From positions 1 to 64,000 of the forward strand of contig JAADHC010000008.1 in assembly GCA_013152085.1 (NCBI GenBank): a DNA stretch of 64,000 nucleotides. Direction: 5' to 3'. Shown here one piece after another: positions 1-8,573 of this stretch; the first letter of the stretch is position 1; the number at the start of each line of letters is the position of its first letter. The stretch is from Chlorobiota bacterium. GTDB lineage: Bacteria; Bacteroidota; Bacteroidia; Bacteroidales; VadinHA17. The position numbers and the translations under genes were made by a program. Below the pieces are notes generated by a model that was given only the letters and a program-made list of their open reading frames with translations, had not been told where the DNA came from and made no database searches.

Positions 1-224
1 GCATGTTTATTCGGGTAAGTAACCACATCATTGCAAAGCCCTACGCACACCAAAAGGATAAGCATGTAGATTCCGCAGGATTAGATCGAAGAACATTTAC
101 CTTTGTTCCTGCAATAATAGCAGTGGGCTTAGCAGGGCAAGACGGTCACATGTACGGAAGCACTGAAAATTTATGGAGTATGTACCCTTCAATGAATACT
201 ACCGTAAAATTTCATATGTTCTAT

Positions 225-326
225 GAACCGCCGTATACGAGACCCGTACAGCCTGTCCCGCTCTGCGGGATACGGTGGTGTGAGAGGTGCACTGGCCCCG
301 AGTACTCGGGGTGCCGCCTACTCGAT
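225..326 (+). mobile_element. 3' end of a group II intron (domains V and VI)
   Basis: The segment starting GAACCGCCGTATACGAGACC and followed by TACGGTGGTGTGAGAGG (271-287) matches, from memory, the domain V signature at the 3' end of bacterial group II introns. The next hairpin is built on the 16-nt self-complementary sequence CCCCGAGTACTCGGGG (296-311) and ends CTACTCGAT, as expected for domain VI with its bulged branch-point A; the intron would end near 326. The catalytic hairpin is interrupted at 250-270 by an extra stem (TCCCGC-TCT-GCGGGA at 256-270) where the family has a two-nucleotide bulge. No reverse-transcriptase reading frame is visible in bases 1-224, so the rest of the intron lies upstream or has been lost. 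Confidence 0.55.
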
Positions 327-338
327 TGTGCAGCGTAG

Positions 339-689
339 TTATTGTTCCTGTTCAATGGATAAGACTTTGGAAAGGCCTTTTCTTATTTCATTCATCTTAG
401 TTTCAGAAACTACCCCAATTTTTTTAACAAATCTCTTTTGAGAAAGAGAGCGGATTTGAAAACAATCTGCGGCGGATATTTTTGTCAACCTATTTTTAGA
501 ATTCGGTTCAATTTTAACCATCCAGGGTGCTATCTCATACCTTTCTTTCCAGTCGGTTAAGGGGACAATTATTTTTAATGGGAGTTTTCCAAGCAAATTA
601 TCATTTACTATAATTGCCGGACGAGTCTTTTTAATTTCCGCCCCAATTGTAGGGTCAAGATTGATCAGCCATATTTCATTTTGCTTCAT
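339..689 (-). CDS. MazF/PemK-family toxin (endoribonuclease)
   Basis: A 116-residue protein beginning MKQNEIWLINLDPTIGAEIK, followed by KKTRPAIIVNDN, the typical N-terminus of MazF/PemK toxins, which cleave mRNA at short sequences until bound by their antitoxin. A start four codons upstream (701) is possible, but the start at 689 matches the family N-terminus. The gene overlaps the end of the upstream antitoxin frame by 14 nt, the normal arrangement for a translationally coupled pair. The C-terminal half (FQIRSLSQKRFVKKIGVVS) also fits the family fold. Target sequence cannot be predicted from this window. Confidence 0.85.
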   Translation of the reverse strand: MKQNEIWLINLDPTIGAEIKKTRPAIIVNDNLLGKLPLKIIVPLTDWKERYEIAPWMVKIEPNSKNRLTKISAADCFQIRSLSQKRFVKKIGVVSETKMNEIRKGLSKVLSIEQEQ

Positions 690-888
690 AGAAATCTTCA
701 AAATCCAGGTTTGTAAATTCTATAAGCTCTTTATCATTCTTATAATCATCAAGAAGAAGGTCAACGGCTTTTTTCAACTGTTTTTTTTCTTCTTGTTCTC
801 TTATTGAATGAATGGCTTTTTCAATAACATATATTCTTTTCGAAAGAGGCAACTTTCTTATTTCTCGTATTAACTCATTTGTTCTCAT
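676..888 (-). CDS. Putative antitoxin paired with MazF-like toxin
   Basis: A 70-residue, charged, probably helical protein (MRTNELIREIRKLPLSKRIY at the N-terminus, acidic C-terminus LDFEDFYEAK) directly upstream of and overlapping the toxin gene. Acidic tails that occupy the toxin groove are usual for such antitoxins. The sequence is not a clear MazE AbrB-fold protein, so identity rests mainly on position and size. A longer start at 918 is possible, but 888 gives the more natural N-terminus. Antitoxins of this class normally repress their own promoter with the toxin as co-repressor; no operator was identified here. Confidence 0.6.
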   Translation of the reverse strand: MRTNELIREIRKLPLSKRIYVIEKAIHSIREQEEKKQLKKAVDLLLDDYKNDKELIEFTNLDFEDFYEAK

Positions 889-1297
889 AATGCTATCCCG
901 TTTTTTTGCAAAATACAAATAATTCGAGAGTTAAAAAAGGGCTTTTAATATGGAACGCGGTCTTTTTACTATGCTGCACAACGTAATAGCGTTTTATTCA
1001 TCGTTCCTATACAAATTTAGCAGAATGGATGGAAAGAATGTAATATAATGAGAAAAAAGCAGAAAAACAGGAAAGGAATGAGGAATAAAAACGAGTTGGA
1101 CTAACTCGCTTTATTTGAAATAAAAGTTTGCATAATAAAGTAAGTTACCCGGTTAAAGGTTTCGCCTGTTCCTGAAATATAAATGCTGTGAACAGTGTTG
1201 TCCTTAACCGGAATGTATGCAATGTATTCATTAATAGCCACATTCCCAAAAGTTTTCAGGAAATATCTCCATGTAGTATGAAGCAGGCTTGTCAGCA
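889..1297. other. Intergenic stretch without a convincing gene
   Basis: AT-rich sequence between the antitoxin start and the end of the barrel protein. It contains the right arm of the inverted repeat (968-981). A 65-codon frame on the minus strand at 1101-1298 has no recognisable motif. No terminator or RNA gene is evident. Confidence 0.5.
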
Positions 1298-3382
1298 CTA
1301 AAAAGTGATCCGCACCTGCATTTTCACATCCGTGGCATGCGGTACCGGAATAAGGTCATTCCCCTGGCTGACGGTTTCCCGGTCATTATACATCATCCGG
1401 CTGATTTTAAACCCAATATCCGTATTGTGAAAAGGCGCATACCGGATCAACAGGAACGTCCTTACCCCTTCACCGGAGAATACCGGCGTTGAAAAGCCGT
1501 ACAATAAATCATTTTCATAAGTGTATATCCGGGCATCATAACCGGAAACCCCGAAAAGGGTATACCGGAAATCAACCCTCAGCGGGATCGTAGTAGGGGT
1601 GTAATGGATTTGCTGATAGACCAGAAAACCGTCTGAAGGAGCTCCCGGGAAACGGAAACGGGTGAAGTCAAGACGGGTACCCAGGGATAAGGCCGGAAAT
1701 ATGCGGTTGGTAACCTGAATCCTGAGATGCCGGGTTTTCTGCATGGCCGGCGTTTCCATTTGTGCATTTTCCGGAAGATAACTTTTCTCCTTATTTTTTT
1801 GTGTATATCGAAGGTTCAGTGAGAAATGATCACCGGGAGTATAAACAGCGGAAAAGAGCAGGCCGGTACCGTACGAGGGGGCATCAGTGCGAAAGGTAAG
1901 CCATGGAAATTTGAAATAATCAACATATCCGGATAAAGTGAAATAGGGCAAAGGTTTTAAATAAATCCCGGTATACAGGCCTGTTTCGTTCCGTGTCCTG
2001 CCCGATTCGGAAAATCCGTTTGCCCGGAGTGCGTGGTAATCCGGCTCGTAGTGGCGTATGAGTACACTAAAGGATACCAGCGGTGAGTAATACCACTGTA
2101 TCCCCTGTACGCCTGCCATCCTGCCGTTTCTGCTGACGGCAGCTTCACCAAAGGTTACCAGGTTTTTGCTCCGGAATGTGTAATCCATCCCGGCATTTAA
2201 ATTTTCTTTTTCGTTGTAATCATAGATCTGATAGGGCTTCTTGTCCGTGCAAAATGGCAAATTAAAACGGGTAACCATCAGGGAAAATCCGGCGTGCAGT
2301 TTTCCTGACGACCAGCCGGCATGGATCCCGGTGTTTGTTTCCCTGACGGAATGTCTTGTGGCTTGTTCGGCCGGCGTGCGATGAAGGCCGGTATTGGGTA
2401 AGGAGATGATACTGCCGGGAATATTGTTTTCTGCAGAATCTGTATCCAGCCGGGCATCTCTCATCCGGTTTGAATAGAAAGGGGTCAGTGAAAGATTTCT
2501 TAACCGGATCATCATGGCGACTCCCCGGAATGCGCCGTTCTCATCTCCCGACCGGTATGGCCGGATGCCCGAAGCATTCTTCCTGATCGCCAGTACCTGT
2601 GATGTTTTGTTCATTGAGAACCCTGACCAGGCCACCAGTCCCTGCCCTAACTGCAGGTGGTAACTTCCTGCAATCACTTTACGAACTACAGCCTTTTCAT
2701 TCTTGTATTGCAGGTACGCTGACAGGTAATCAAATCCGGCCTGTCTGTGCTGAAAGGTAAAAGATTCCCCCGGGTCCTGCTGTGCGATCATACCGGCATT
2801 CATGTGGCGGCCAATGGCCCCTGTATAACGGACATAATAACTGTTGCGACCCCCGGGGTAGGCAGGCAGGACATTGAAAGTGGTGTCATTGTTCACGATA
2901 TATCCGTTGGCTTTCTCTATCCTGCGGTTTGTGCGCAGGACCAGTTCCTGTTTGGACCGGTAGGTTTGTTTTGAAACCCGGAACCTGTTACCGAGTGTAA
3001 TAAACGGTTCGATTCGTTTTACGGTTTCATGATCAAAACCATATACGAGTACCAGTTCATTCAGGCTGAGTATGGGGCCGGTTTGGCGACGATAATCGAG
3101 AAGACTGCTGATTTGAAAATCATTGAGCAGAAGCAGGTCCGCCAGTTCGTCCCGGCTGGCAGCATTAATGTTTACCGGATTTTCCAGAAGGTAATCCAGG
3201 TGTTCCCGGAGGTCGGAAAAGTCGTTTTCCTCCCCGTTATCCCGGGCAAGTTCTTCGACAATTTCTTCCACGACAGGTTGCTGTGCCACTACCGTGCTAT
3301 GGCAAACAGGAACAGCAAGGCCTGCAATACAGATTCCTGTCCGCAGGCAGGAAGCCAACCGTGCTGACAGTCGCATGGACAT
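1298..3382 (-). CDS. Helix-hairpin-helix protein with outer-membrane barrel
   Basis: A 694-residue protein with an N-terminal signal region ending near VAQQ (residue 35). Residues about 60-130 hold two helix-hairpin-helix units, visible as NINAASRDELADLLLLNDF and TGPILSLNELVLVYGFD, similar to ComEA-type DNA-binding repeats. The remaining roughly 550 residues are rich in alternating aromatic strands and end in an aromatic residue (VRITF), as in an outer-membrane beta-barrel. This architecture is common and uncharacterised in Bacteroidota; a role in DNA uptake or surface assembly is only a guess. It lies 22 nt downstream of the PorV/PorQ-like gene on the same strand, suggesting cotranscription with it and purE. 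Confidence 0.75.
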   Translation of the reverse strand: MSMRLSARLASCLRTGICIAGLAVPVCHSTVVAQQPVVEEIVEELARDNGEENDFSDLREHLDYLLENPVNINAASRDELADLLLLNDFQISSLLDYRRQTGPILSLNELVLVYGFDHETVKRIEPFITLGNRFRVSKQTYRSKQELVLRTNRRIEKANGYIVNNDTTFNVLPAYPGGRNSYYVRYTGAIGRHMNAGMIAQQDPGESFTFQHRQAGFDYLSAYLQYKNEKAVVRKVIAGSYHLQLGQGLVAWSGFSMNKTSQVLAIRKNASGIRPYRSGDENGAFRGVAMMIRLRNLSLTPFYSNRMRDARLDTDSAENNIPGSIISLPNTGLHRTPAEQATRHSVRETNTGIHAGWSSGKLHAGFSLMVTRFNLPFCTDKKPYQIYDYNEKENLNAGMDYTFRSKNLVTFGEAAVSRNGRMAGVQGIQWYYSPLVSFSVLIRHYEPDYHALRANGFSESGRTRNETGLYTGIYLKPLPYFTLSGYVDYFKFPWLTFRTDAPSYGTGLLFSAVYTPGDHFSLNLRYTQKNKEKSYLPENAQMETPAMQKTRHLRIQVTNRIFPALSLGTRLDFTRFRFPGAPSDGFLVYQQIHYTPTTIPLRVDFRYTLFGVSGYDARIYTYENDLLYGFSTPVFSGEGVRTFLLIRYAPFHNTDIGFKISRMMYNDRETVSQGNDLIPVPHATDVKMQVRITF

Positions 3383-3404
3383 GATCAGAAAATATATGGT
3401 CTCT

Positions 3405-4223
3405 TCAGAAAGAGTACATTAGCGAAAAGAATGGGGTAAATCCCAGTTGGGGATGCAATGTAAAAGCAATATCTCCCCGCAATCCCATGAAAAGATAACC
3501 CAGTCCGAACGACGGTTTGTTAGGTTCGGTAGAATATCCGGCCCTCAGAAAAAGGTTGTTTACCGTATTCACTTCCAGTCCGGTTTTGAAAACAGGTTTG
3601 TTTTGATTGCTGGTTTCGGATTCTACGGATATAAATATCTTATCCATCAACTGATAACCCATTCCTACCCGGAAGATGGTCGGAATCACATCCTGCTCGG
3701 GATTGGGAAGATGCGCCTGTGTGGGATTGAAAATATGAGCCCCGATAAAAAGGTTTTTCAACGGAGAAATGATCATGCCTCCTTCAGCAACAATAGCCCC
3801 ATAACTACCATAACTGTCTGCAATATATGTTGACATATAATTTATTTGTACCCCTGCGGCGAACCGGTCGGTAAAGGCACGTCCGAAAGCAAGGGAAAAA
3901 CGGGATTCGTGATATTTGGAATATCCGAAATAATAAATCATAACTCCCAGTGTGCCGGGCTTTACCGGGATAGCTATTCCGGCAGCGCTGAGTGAATATT
4001 GGGGAATTACGAATTTGTTTTCAAAATGGAACCCTGCTGATGTGCTACGTACCCAGCCAAGGCCTGCCTGGTTATGCGACAACGACCACAGATCGGGAAT
4101 CATTACCGAGGCATTCCCCATGGCGGCAAACCTTGCTCCAAGCAGGTAATTATCCGGGCCGCTAAAACCAGGCGTCCCCGTTATCAGAATGAAGCAGGTG
4201 ATGTATATGATTTTGCGTATCAT
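3405..4223 (-). CDS. PorV/PorQ-family outer-membrane protein
   Basis: A 272-residue protein with a signal peptide (IIYITCFILITGTPGFS) and a FadL-like barrel. The N-terminal LLGARFAAMGNASVMIPDLW and HNQAGLGW segments are characteristic of the PorV/PorQ (UPF0164) group, several members of which serve the type IX secretion system of Bacteroidota. The protein ends with an aromatic residue, as barrels do. Its neighbours are purE upstream (21 nt) and the helix-hairpin-helix barrel downstream. Family membership is well supported; a direct role in type IX secretion is inference because no core por/gld genes lie in the window. Confidence 0.75.
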   Translation of the reverse strand: MIRKIIYITCFILITGTPGFSGPDNYLLGARFAAMGNASVMIPDLWSLSHNQAGLGWVRSTSAGFHFENKFVIPQYSLSAAGIAIPVKPGTLGVMIYYFGYSKYHESRFSLAFGRAFTDRFAAGVQINYMSTYIADSYGSYGAIVAEGGMIISPLKNLFIGAHIFNPTQAHLPNPEQDVIPTIFRVGMGYQLMDKIFISVESETSNQNKPVFKTGLEVNTVNNLFLRAGYSTEPNKPSFGLGYLFMGLRGDIAFTLHPQLGFTPFFSLMYSF

Positions 4224-4244
4224 GGAAAGTAGCGGATTGGCTTG

Positions 4245-4754
4245 TCAATTGGTTTTAAAAGGATACTTAACTTCTGAAAGATCCCGGTTGGCCTGAACGA
4301 CTTTTTCCTTTAGTTTTTCTTTGAAACGGGCGAATTTTTCCATTAACGCAGGATCATGTAATGCAAGCATCTGAATGGCAAGAAGTCCGGCATTACGTGC
4401 AGCGTTGATCCCTACCGTAGCCACCGGAATACCGGGAGGCATCTGCAAAATGGAAAGCATGGCATCCCAGCCGTTGAGGCTGGCTTTTATGGGGACCCCG
4501 ATCACCGGGATCTCCGTTTGAGCGGCGATAACTCCCGGCAGGTGTGCAGCCATGCCTGCCCCCGCAATAATGACTTCCAGGCCGTTACCGCGTGCCGATG
4601 ATGCAAATGTTTCCACCTCGGCAGGTGTTCGATGAGCTGACAATGCATTCATCTCAAAAGGTACCTCAAATTCATTGAGGATTATGGCCGCCTCTTCCAT
4701 CACCGGAAGATCAGAGGTGCTGCCCATGATTATACTTACCCTGGCTTTTGTCAT
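4245..4754 (-). CDS. purE: N5-carboxyaminoimidazole ribonucleotide mutase
   Basis: A 169-residue cytosolic enzyme of de novo purine synthesis that converts N5-CAIR to CAIR. The class signature is complete: MGSTSDLPVMEEA near the N-terminus, the catalytic SAHRTP motif and AGAGMAAHLPGVIAA in the substrate loop. Length is normal for the bacterial mutase. It is divergent from hpt (87 nt apart), so synthesis and salvage of purines share one intergenic region. A tandem duplication of AATGGTTTTT (4761-4780) sits just upstream of the start codon. Confidence 0.95.
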   Translation of the reverse strand: MTKARVSIIMGSTSDLPVMEEAAIILNEFEVPFEMNALSAHRTPAEVETFASSARGNGLEVIIAGAGMAAHLPGVIAAQTEIPVIGVPIKASLNGWDAMLSILQMPPGIPVATVGINAARNAGLLAIQMLALHDPALMEKFARFKEKLKEKVVQANRDLSEVKYPFKTN

Positions 4755-4760
4755 GCGTTC

Positions 4761-4780
4761 AATGGTTTTTAATGGTTTTT
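4761..4780. repeat. Tandem 10-bp repeat upstream of purE
   Basis: Two perfect adjacent copies of AATGGTTTTT lie 6-26 nt upstream of the purE start in the purE-hpt divergent region. They would fall in the purE mRNA leader; copy number could vary by slippage. No function is known. Confidence 0.6.
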
Positions 4781-4840
4781 TACTGATTTCTGTTAAGAAT
4801 TGGTATTTTCGCAGGTGAATCCAAGATACGAAAAGTTTTT

Positions 4841-5371
4841 ATGTCCAAGATACAGATTTTAGATAAACAATTTAAACTTTTTATTCCCGCTGCTGATATT
4901 CAAAAGGCGGTCACCGAAATGGCAGGCCGGATGAATGAAGAACTGAAAGGCAGGGATATTATCTTTATCGCGATCCTGAACGGCGCTTTTATGTTTGCTG
5001 CCGACCTGTACCGTAAGCTGGAGATCCCTTCCAGAATAACGTTTTTAAAACTGGCTTCCTATGAAGGAACGACAACCTCTGGAAAAGTTAAACGACTGGT
5101 CGGCCTGGGAGAAAACCTGAAAGGACTTACCGTTGTTGTCATCGAAGATATCGTCGATACCGGTGTGACACTGGATCATATTGTAAAGCAATTGAAAGGA
5201 TACGAACCGGCAGATATCAAAATTGCTACACTTTTCTTCAAACCCGGGACTTATCGTTATGAAATCCCTTTGGATTATGTCGGAATAGAGGTTCCGGATG
5301 AATTTATTGTCGGTTATGGACTTGATTATAACGGATATGGAAGGAACCTGGAAGATCTTTACGTGCTCTAA
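4841..5371 (+). CDS. hpt: Hypoxanthine phosphoribosyltransferase
   Basis: A 176-residue purine-salvage enzyme joining hypoxanthine or guanine to PRPP. The PRPP-binding loop VVVIEDIVDTGVTLDHI is present at about residues 103-119, with the upstream IIFIAILNGAFMFAADL loop and a C-terminal PDEFIVGYGLDYNGYGRNL segment typical of bacterial HPRT. Length matches the family. It heads a plus-strand run (hpt, adk, obg and onward) and is divergent from purE, so both routes to IMP flank one control region. A near-consensus element TATTTTCG occurs upstream at about 4803. Confidence 0.93.
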   Translation: MSKIQILDKQFKLFIPAADIQKAVTEMAGRMNEELKGRDIIFIAILNGAFMFAADLYRKLEIPSRITFLKLASYEGTTTSGKVKRLVGLGENLKGLTVVVIEDIVDTGVTLDHIVKQLKGYEPADIKIATLFFKPGTYRYEIPLDYVGIEVPDEFIVGYGLDYNGYGRNLEDLYVL

Positions 5372-5391
5372 CCACAACTAAATGATCAGTT

Positions 5392-5961
5392 ATGCTTAAT
5401 ATTGTTCTGTTTGGTCCGCCGGGTGCCGGGAAAGGAACCCAGGCCAAAATACTTGCCGACCGGTATCATCTTTATCATCTTTCAACCGGTGATGTATTAC
5501 GCAGCGAAATGAGTGCCGGAACACCTCTCGGTAAGAAGGCCAGAGGATATGTGGAAAAAGGGGAACTGGTTCCTGATGAGGATGTGACTGAAATGCTGGT
5601 TTGTGTCATGGACAAACATCCGGATGCCGGCGGATTTATCTTTGACGGTTTTCCCCGTACAACCCAACAAGCTAAATTCCTTCGAAAAATGCTTTTGGAA
5701 AAAGGGACGGAAATCCATGATCTGATCGTACTGGACGTAGAGGAGAAGGAGCTGGTCAGGCGTTTGCTGAACCGGGCTAAGCTGGAAAGCAGAGCAGATG
5801 ATACCCGGGAAGTTATTGAAAACAGAATCAGGGTTTACAAAGAGCAGACAGCCCCTGTAATTGATTATTATTCACAGTTCGGGAAGTACCATCCTATCAA
5901 CGGTATCGGCACCGTCGAAGAGGTTCATAACCGGATCGCTGCTGTGATCTCGCAGCAATAA
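5392..5961 (+). CDS. adk: Adenylate kinase
   Basis: A 189-residue kinase that interconverts ATP plus AMP with two ADP. The P-loop [10 protein letters not shown] occupies residues 8-17, the AMP-site segment [10 protein letters not shown] follows, and [12 protein letters not shown] is the conserved core motif. The lid (around [20 protein letters not shown]) is short and has no zinc-binding cysteines, as in the short form of the family. It starts 20 nt after hpt and ends 13 nt before obg, so these genes are very probably one operon; adk-obg adjacency recurs in Bacteroidota. Confidence 0.96.
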   Translation: MLNIVLFGPPGAGKGTQAKILADRYHLYHLSTGDVLRSEMSAGTPLGKKARGYVEKGELVPDEDVTEMLVCVMDKHPDAGGFIFDGFPRTTQQAKFLRKMLLEKGTEIHDLIVLDVEEKELVRRLLNRAKLESRADDTREVIENRIRVYKEQTAPVIDYYSQFGKYHPINGIGTVEEVHNRIAAVISQQ

Positions 5962-5974
5962 TATCTTTTTTGTT

Positions 5975-6973
5975 ATGCCGGGAAGCAACTTCATAGATTA
6001 TGTGAAGATCTATTGCCGTTCTGGACGGGGAGGTGCCGGTTCGGCACATCTGCACCGCGACAGGTTTAACCCCAAAGGTGGGCCGGACGGAGGTGACGGT
6101 GGCCGTGGCGGCCATATCTACCTGAAAGGAAACCGGCAATTGTGGACATTATTACATCTCAAATACCGGAAACATGTGAAGGCCGGGGACGGACAACCCG
6201 GTGCGGCAGCCCTGAAAACCGGAAGCAACGGCAAGGATTTGATCCTTGATGTCCCTTTAGGCACGGTAGCCAAAGATGCTGAAACCGGTGAAATCCTTTT
6301 TGAAATTACCGGTCATGGTGAAAAAAAAGTGCTGATTGCCGGTGGCCGCGGTGGCCTGGGGAATAACCACTTTAAAACCGCAGTGAGACAAACACCACGT
6401 TTTGCCCAACCCGGTGAGGAGGCACGTGAGGGATGGTTTGTCCTGGAATTGAAATTACTGGCCGATGTCGGGCTGGTAGGTTTTCCGAATGCGGGAAAAT
6501 CAACATTGTTGTCCACGGTTTCGGCTGCCACACCAAAAATTGCTGATTATCCCTTTACCACCCTTGTGCCCAGCCTTGGAATTGTTTCGTACCGTGACGA
6601 CCGCTCATTTGTGATGGCCGATATTCCGGGGATCATTGAGAATGCACACCAGGGAAAAGGTATGGGCCTGCGTTTTCTGCGGCATATCGAACGAAATGCA
6701 CTCCTGCTCTTTCTGGTGCCTGCAGACAGTAAGGATATCCGCCGGGAATATCATACCCTGTTGCATGAACTGGAACAGTTTAATCCCGAGTTACTGGATA
6801 AACAAAGATTACTGGCCGTATCCAAGGCGGATATGCTGGATGAGGAACTGATCCGGGAAATCCGGGCCGATCTGACAGGTATTGACCACTTGTTTATCTC
6901 TTCCGTAACCGGTACCGGAATCCCTCAGCTCAAAGACCGGATCTGGCAGCTACTGAACAACACAAACCAATGA
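5975..6973 (+). CDS. obgE: Obg family GTPase (CgtA)
   Basis: A 332-residue ribosome-associated GTPase. The N-terminal Obg fold (residues 1-160) carries the glycine-rich patches [15 protein letters not shown] and [14 protein letters not shown]. The G domain shows P-loop GFPNAGKST (169-177), switch [11 protein letters not shown] (216-224) and the G5-like ISSVTGTG. The guanine-recognition motif reads SKAD (283-286) rather than NKxD. There is no C-terminal OCT domain. Obg proteins act in 50S assembly and stress control. The stop codon overlaps the next start (ATGA, 6970-6973). Confidence 0.93.
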   Translation: MPGSNFIDYVKIYCRSGRGGAGSAHLHRDRFNPKGGPDGGDGGRGGHIYLKGNRQLWTLLHLKYRKHVKAGDGQPGAAALKTGSNGKDLILDVPLGTVAKDAETGEILFEITGHGEKKVLIAGGRGGLGNNHFKTAVRQTPRFAQPGEEAREGWFVLELKLLADVGLVGFPNAGKSTLLSTVSAATPKIADYPFTTLVPSLGIVSYRDDRSFVMADIPGIIENAHQGKGMGLRFLRHIERNALLLFLVPADSKDIRREYHTLLHELEQFNPELLDKQRLLAVSKADMLDEELIREIRADLTGIDHLFISSVTGTGIPQLKDRIWQLLNNTNQ

Positions 6974-7587
6974 TCTCTTACCTGGAATCTCTTGATACAA
7001 GGCTTTTCCTGTTTTTGAACGGACTGCATACACCCTTTTTCGACCAGGTAATGTGGTATATCAGTGCAAAACTTACCTGGCTGCCCCTGTATCTTTTTAT
7101 CTTTGGATGGCTTTACCTGATCTATCGTCGCCGGTTCTGGATACTTTTCCTGTTTATTATCCTTCTCGTAACAACCAGCGACCAGGTTTCGGTACATGCT
7201 TTCAAAGAGGTGTTTCACCGCCTGCGTCCCTGCCACAATGCATCCATACAATCCGTAATACATCTGGTCAGAAATCATTGTGGGGGTATGTACGGGTTTG
7301 TTTCCAGTCATGCTGCCAACACATTTGCCGTTGCGGTTTTTTCCTCCCTGTTGATTCGCAACCGTACCTATACGTTATTTATTGTATTGTGGGCATTGCT
7401 TTCGGGATACAGCCGTATTTACCTGGGGGTACATTATCCCGGGGATGTGATTACCGGAAGCCTGGTAGGGGTTGCAACAGGTTATGTGGTGTGGTATCTC
7501 TGGGAAATTACGGACAGGGCTCTTACCGGGAGATTTCCAAAGCTTGGGGGAAAATCAGCATCCGTACAAAAGGATCCGGTATCATGA
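6970..7587 (+). CDS. PAP2-family membrane phosphatase
   Basis: A 205-residue integral membrane protein with about five hydrophobic segments. The three acid-phosphatase motifs are visible: K79 to RP (86-87) in [12 protein letters not shown], the SSHAAN motif with H114, and [12 protein letters not shown] with H155 and D159. Enzymes of this type dephosphorylate undecaprenyl pyrophosphate, phosphatidylglycerol phosphate or lipid A in the inner membrane; the substrate cannot be told from sequence. Translational coupling to obg and lplA through 4-nt overlaps, and the nearby plsC, favour a lipid-linked role. Confidence 0.88.
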   Translation: MISYLESLDTRLFLFLNGLHTPFFDQVMWYISAKLTWLPLYLFIFGWLYLIYRRRFWILFLFIILLVTTSDQVSVHAFKEVFHRLRPCHNASIQSVIHLVRNHCGGMYGFVSSHAANTFAVAVFSSLLIRNRTYTLFIVLWALLSGYSRIYLGVHYPGDVITGSLVGVATGYVVWYLWEITDRALTGRFPKLGGKSASVQKDPVS

Positions 7588-8573
7588 ATTTTATTGACAG
7601 TCCATATACCGATCCTGCCCTTAACCTTGCGCTTGAAGAATTTTTGCTTCGCAGGGATAACAAAACGTATATGCTTTTATATGTAAATAAACCTGCGATC
7701 ATTGTTGGAAAACACCAGAATGCTTTTCGTGAAGTTAACCTTCCGTTCATCGAACGTTTTGGGATTCCTGTGATCCGGCGCCTTACCGGCGGCGGTACCG
7801 TTTATCACGATGAAGGAAATCTCAACTTCAGTTTCATTCTGAATGGCAAGGCAGGGAAAATGGTGGATTTTGGAAAATATATCGAACCGGTGGCCGGTTA
7901 CATCCGTTCCCTGGGGGTGGATGTGGAGACGGATAAACGACATAACCTTCGGATCCGGGGACTGAAAATATCCGGTAATGCCGAGCATATCTTTAAACAG
8001 CGTGTACTGCATCATGGAACCCTTTTGTTTTCTTCCCGTCTCGATACGCTGGAAGAAGCCATTAAACCCGCGCCGGGAACCTTTACCGATAAGGCGGTGG
8101 AATCTGCCGGAAGCCGTGTTACAAATATCTCCGACTACCTGAACATAAAAATGACGATGACCGGGTTCAGAAAGGACCTGATGCGTTTTTGCAAGTATTT
8201 TTTCGGTGAATTTTCCGAAGTACCGGAAACCGGAATCCCCCGGAAAGATATCGGAAAACTTGCTGATGAGAAGTACAGAACCTGGGACTGGAATTTCGGA
8301 TACTCTCCTGATTTTGTGTTCGGGAATAAAGGATCGCTTCAAAACAGACCCTGCCATATTAAGGTAGCTGTACATAAGGGGATAATGACCGAGGTTACCC
8401 TGGACGGAAAAGGTGTTAAGGATTTCTCTTACCTTTGCAGTATGATGAAAGGTGTACCATACAGGAAACAAGATGTAGCCCGCATCCTTCGTAATAATAC
8501 CGGAGAATTGGCTTTCGTCGGAATTGCTGATGAATGGCTGAGCCTGATGTTTCCCGAAACAGCTCAAAAATGA
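7584..8573 (+). CDS. lplA: Lipoate-protein ligase A
   Basis: A 329-residue enzyme that attaches lipoate to E2 and GcvH proteins. The biotin/lipoate ligase core is clear: [20 protein letters not shown], the adenylate-site VGKHQNAFREVN, RRLTGGGTVYHDEGNLNFSF, and the lysine loop LKISGNAEHIFKQRVLHHGT. The C-terminal third (WDWNFGYSPDF) matches the LplA accessory domain that completes the bifunctional ligase. The reading frame is open far upstream, but this start overlaps the PAP2 stop by 4 nt (ATGA at 7584-7587) and gives the conserved N-terminus. Confidence 0.94.
   Translation: MNFIDSPYTDPALNLALEEFLLRRDNKTYMLLYVNKPAIIVGKHQNAFREVNLPFIERFGIPVIRRLTGGGTVYHDEGNLNFSFILNGKAGKMVDFGKYIEPVAGYIRSLGVDVETDKRHNLRIRGLKISGNAEHIFKQRVLHHGTLLFSSRLDTLEEAIKPAPGTFTDKAVESAGSRVTNISDYLNIKMTMTGFRKDLMRFCKYFFGEFSEVPETGIPRKDIGKLADEKYRTWDWNFGYSPDFVFGNKGSLQNRPCHIKVAVHKGIMTEVTLDGKGVKDFSYLCSMMKGVPYRKQDVARILRNNTGELAFVGIADEWLSLMFPETAQK

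Larger units (their letters stand above)
326..981. repeat. Imperfect 14-bp inverted repeat around the toxin-antitoxin pair
   Basis: TTGTGCAGCGTAGT (326-339) and ACTATGCTGCACAA (968-981) are inverted copies matching at 13 of 14 positions. They enclose the MazEF-like genes almost exactly, and the left copy touches the presumed intron end. This could be the footprint of a small mobile cassette or could be chance. Confidence 0.35.

Noticed and set aside
3-224. Open frame at the left edge that might be a reverse transcriptase end
   Set aside because: The translation shows no maturase or RT C-terminal motif; it is more likely non-coding intron or remnant sequence.
326-981. Integron attC sites around the toxin-antitoxin genes
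   Set aside because: The arms do not fit the GTTRRRY / RYYYAAC core consensus.
1101-1298. 65-codon minus-strand frame after the helix-hairpin-helix gene
   Set aside because: No motif, no promoter, and it begins inside the previous gene's stop region; length is compatible with chance.
7053-7583. Long open frame extending lplA upstream by 177 codons
   Set aside because: It is the shadow of the PAP2 phosphatase in another frame; the lplA start at 7584 has the family N-terminus and a 4-nt overlap.
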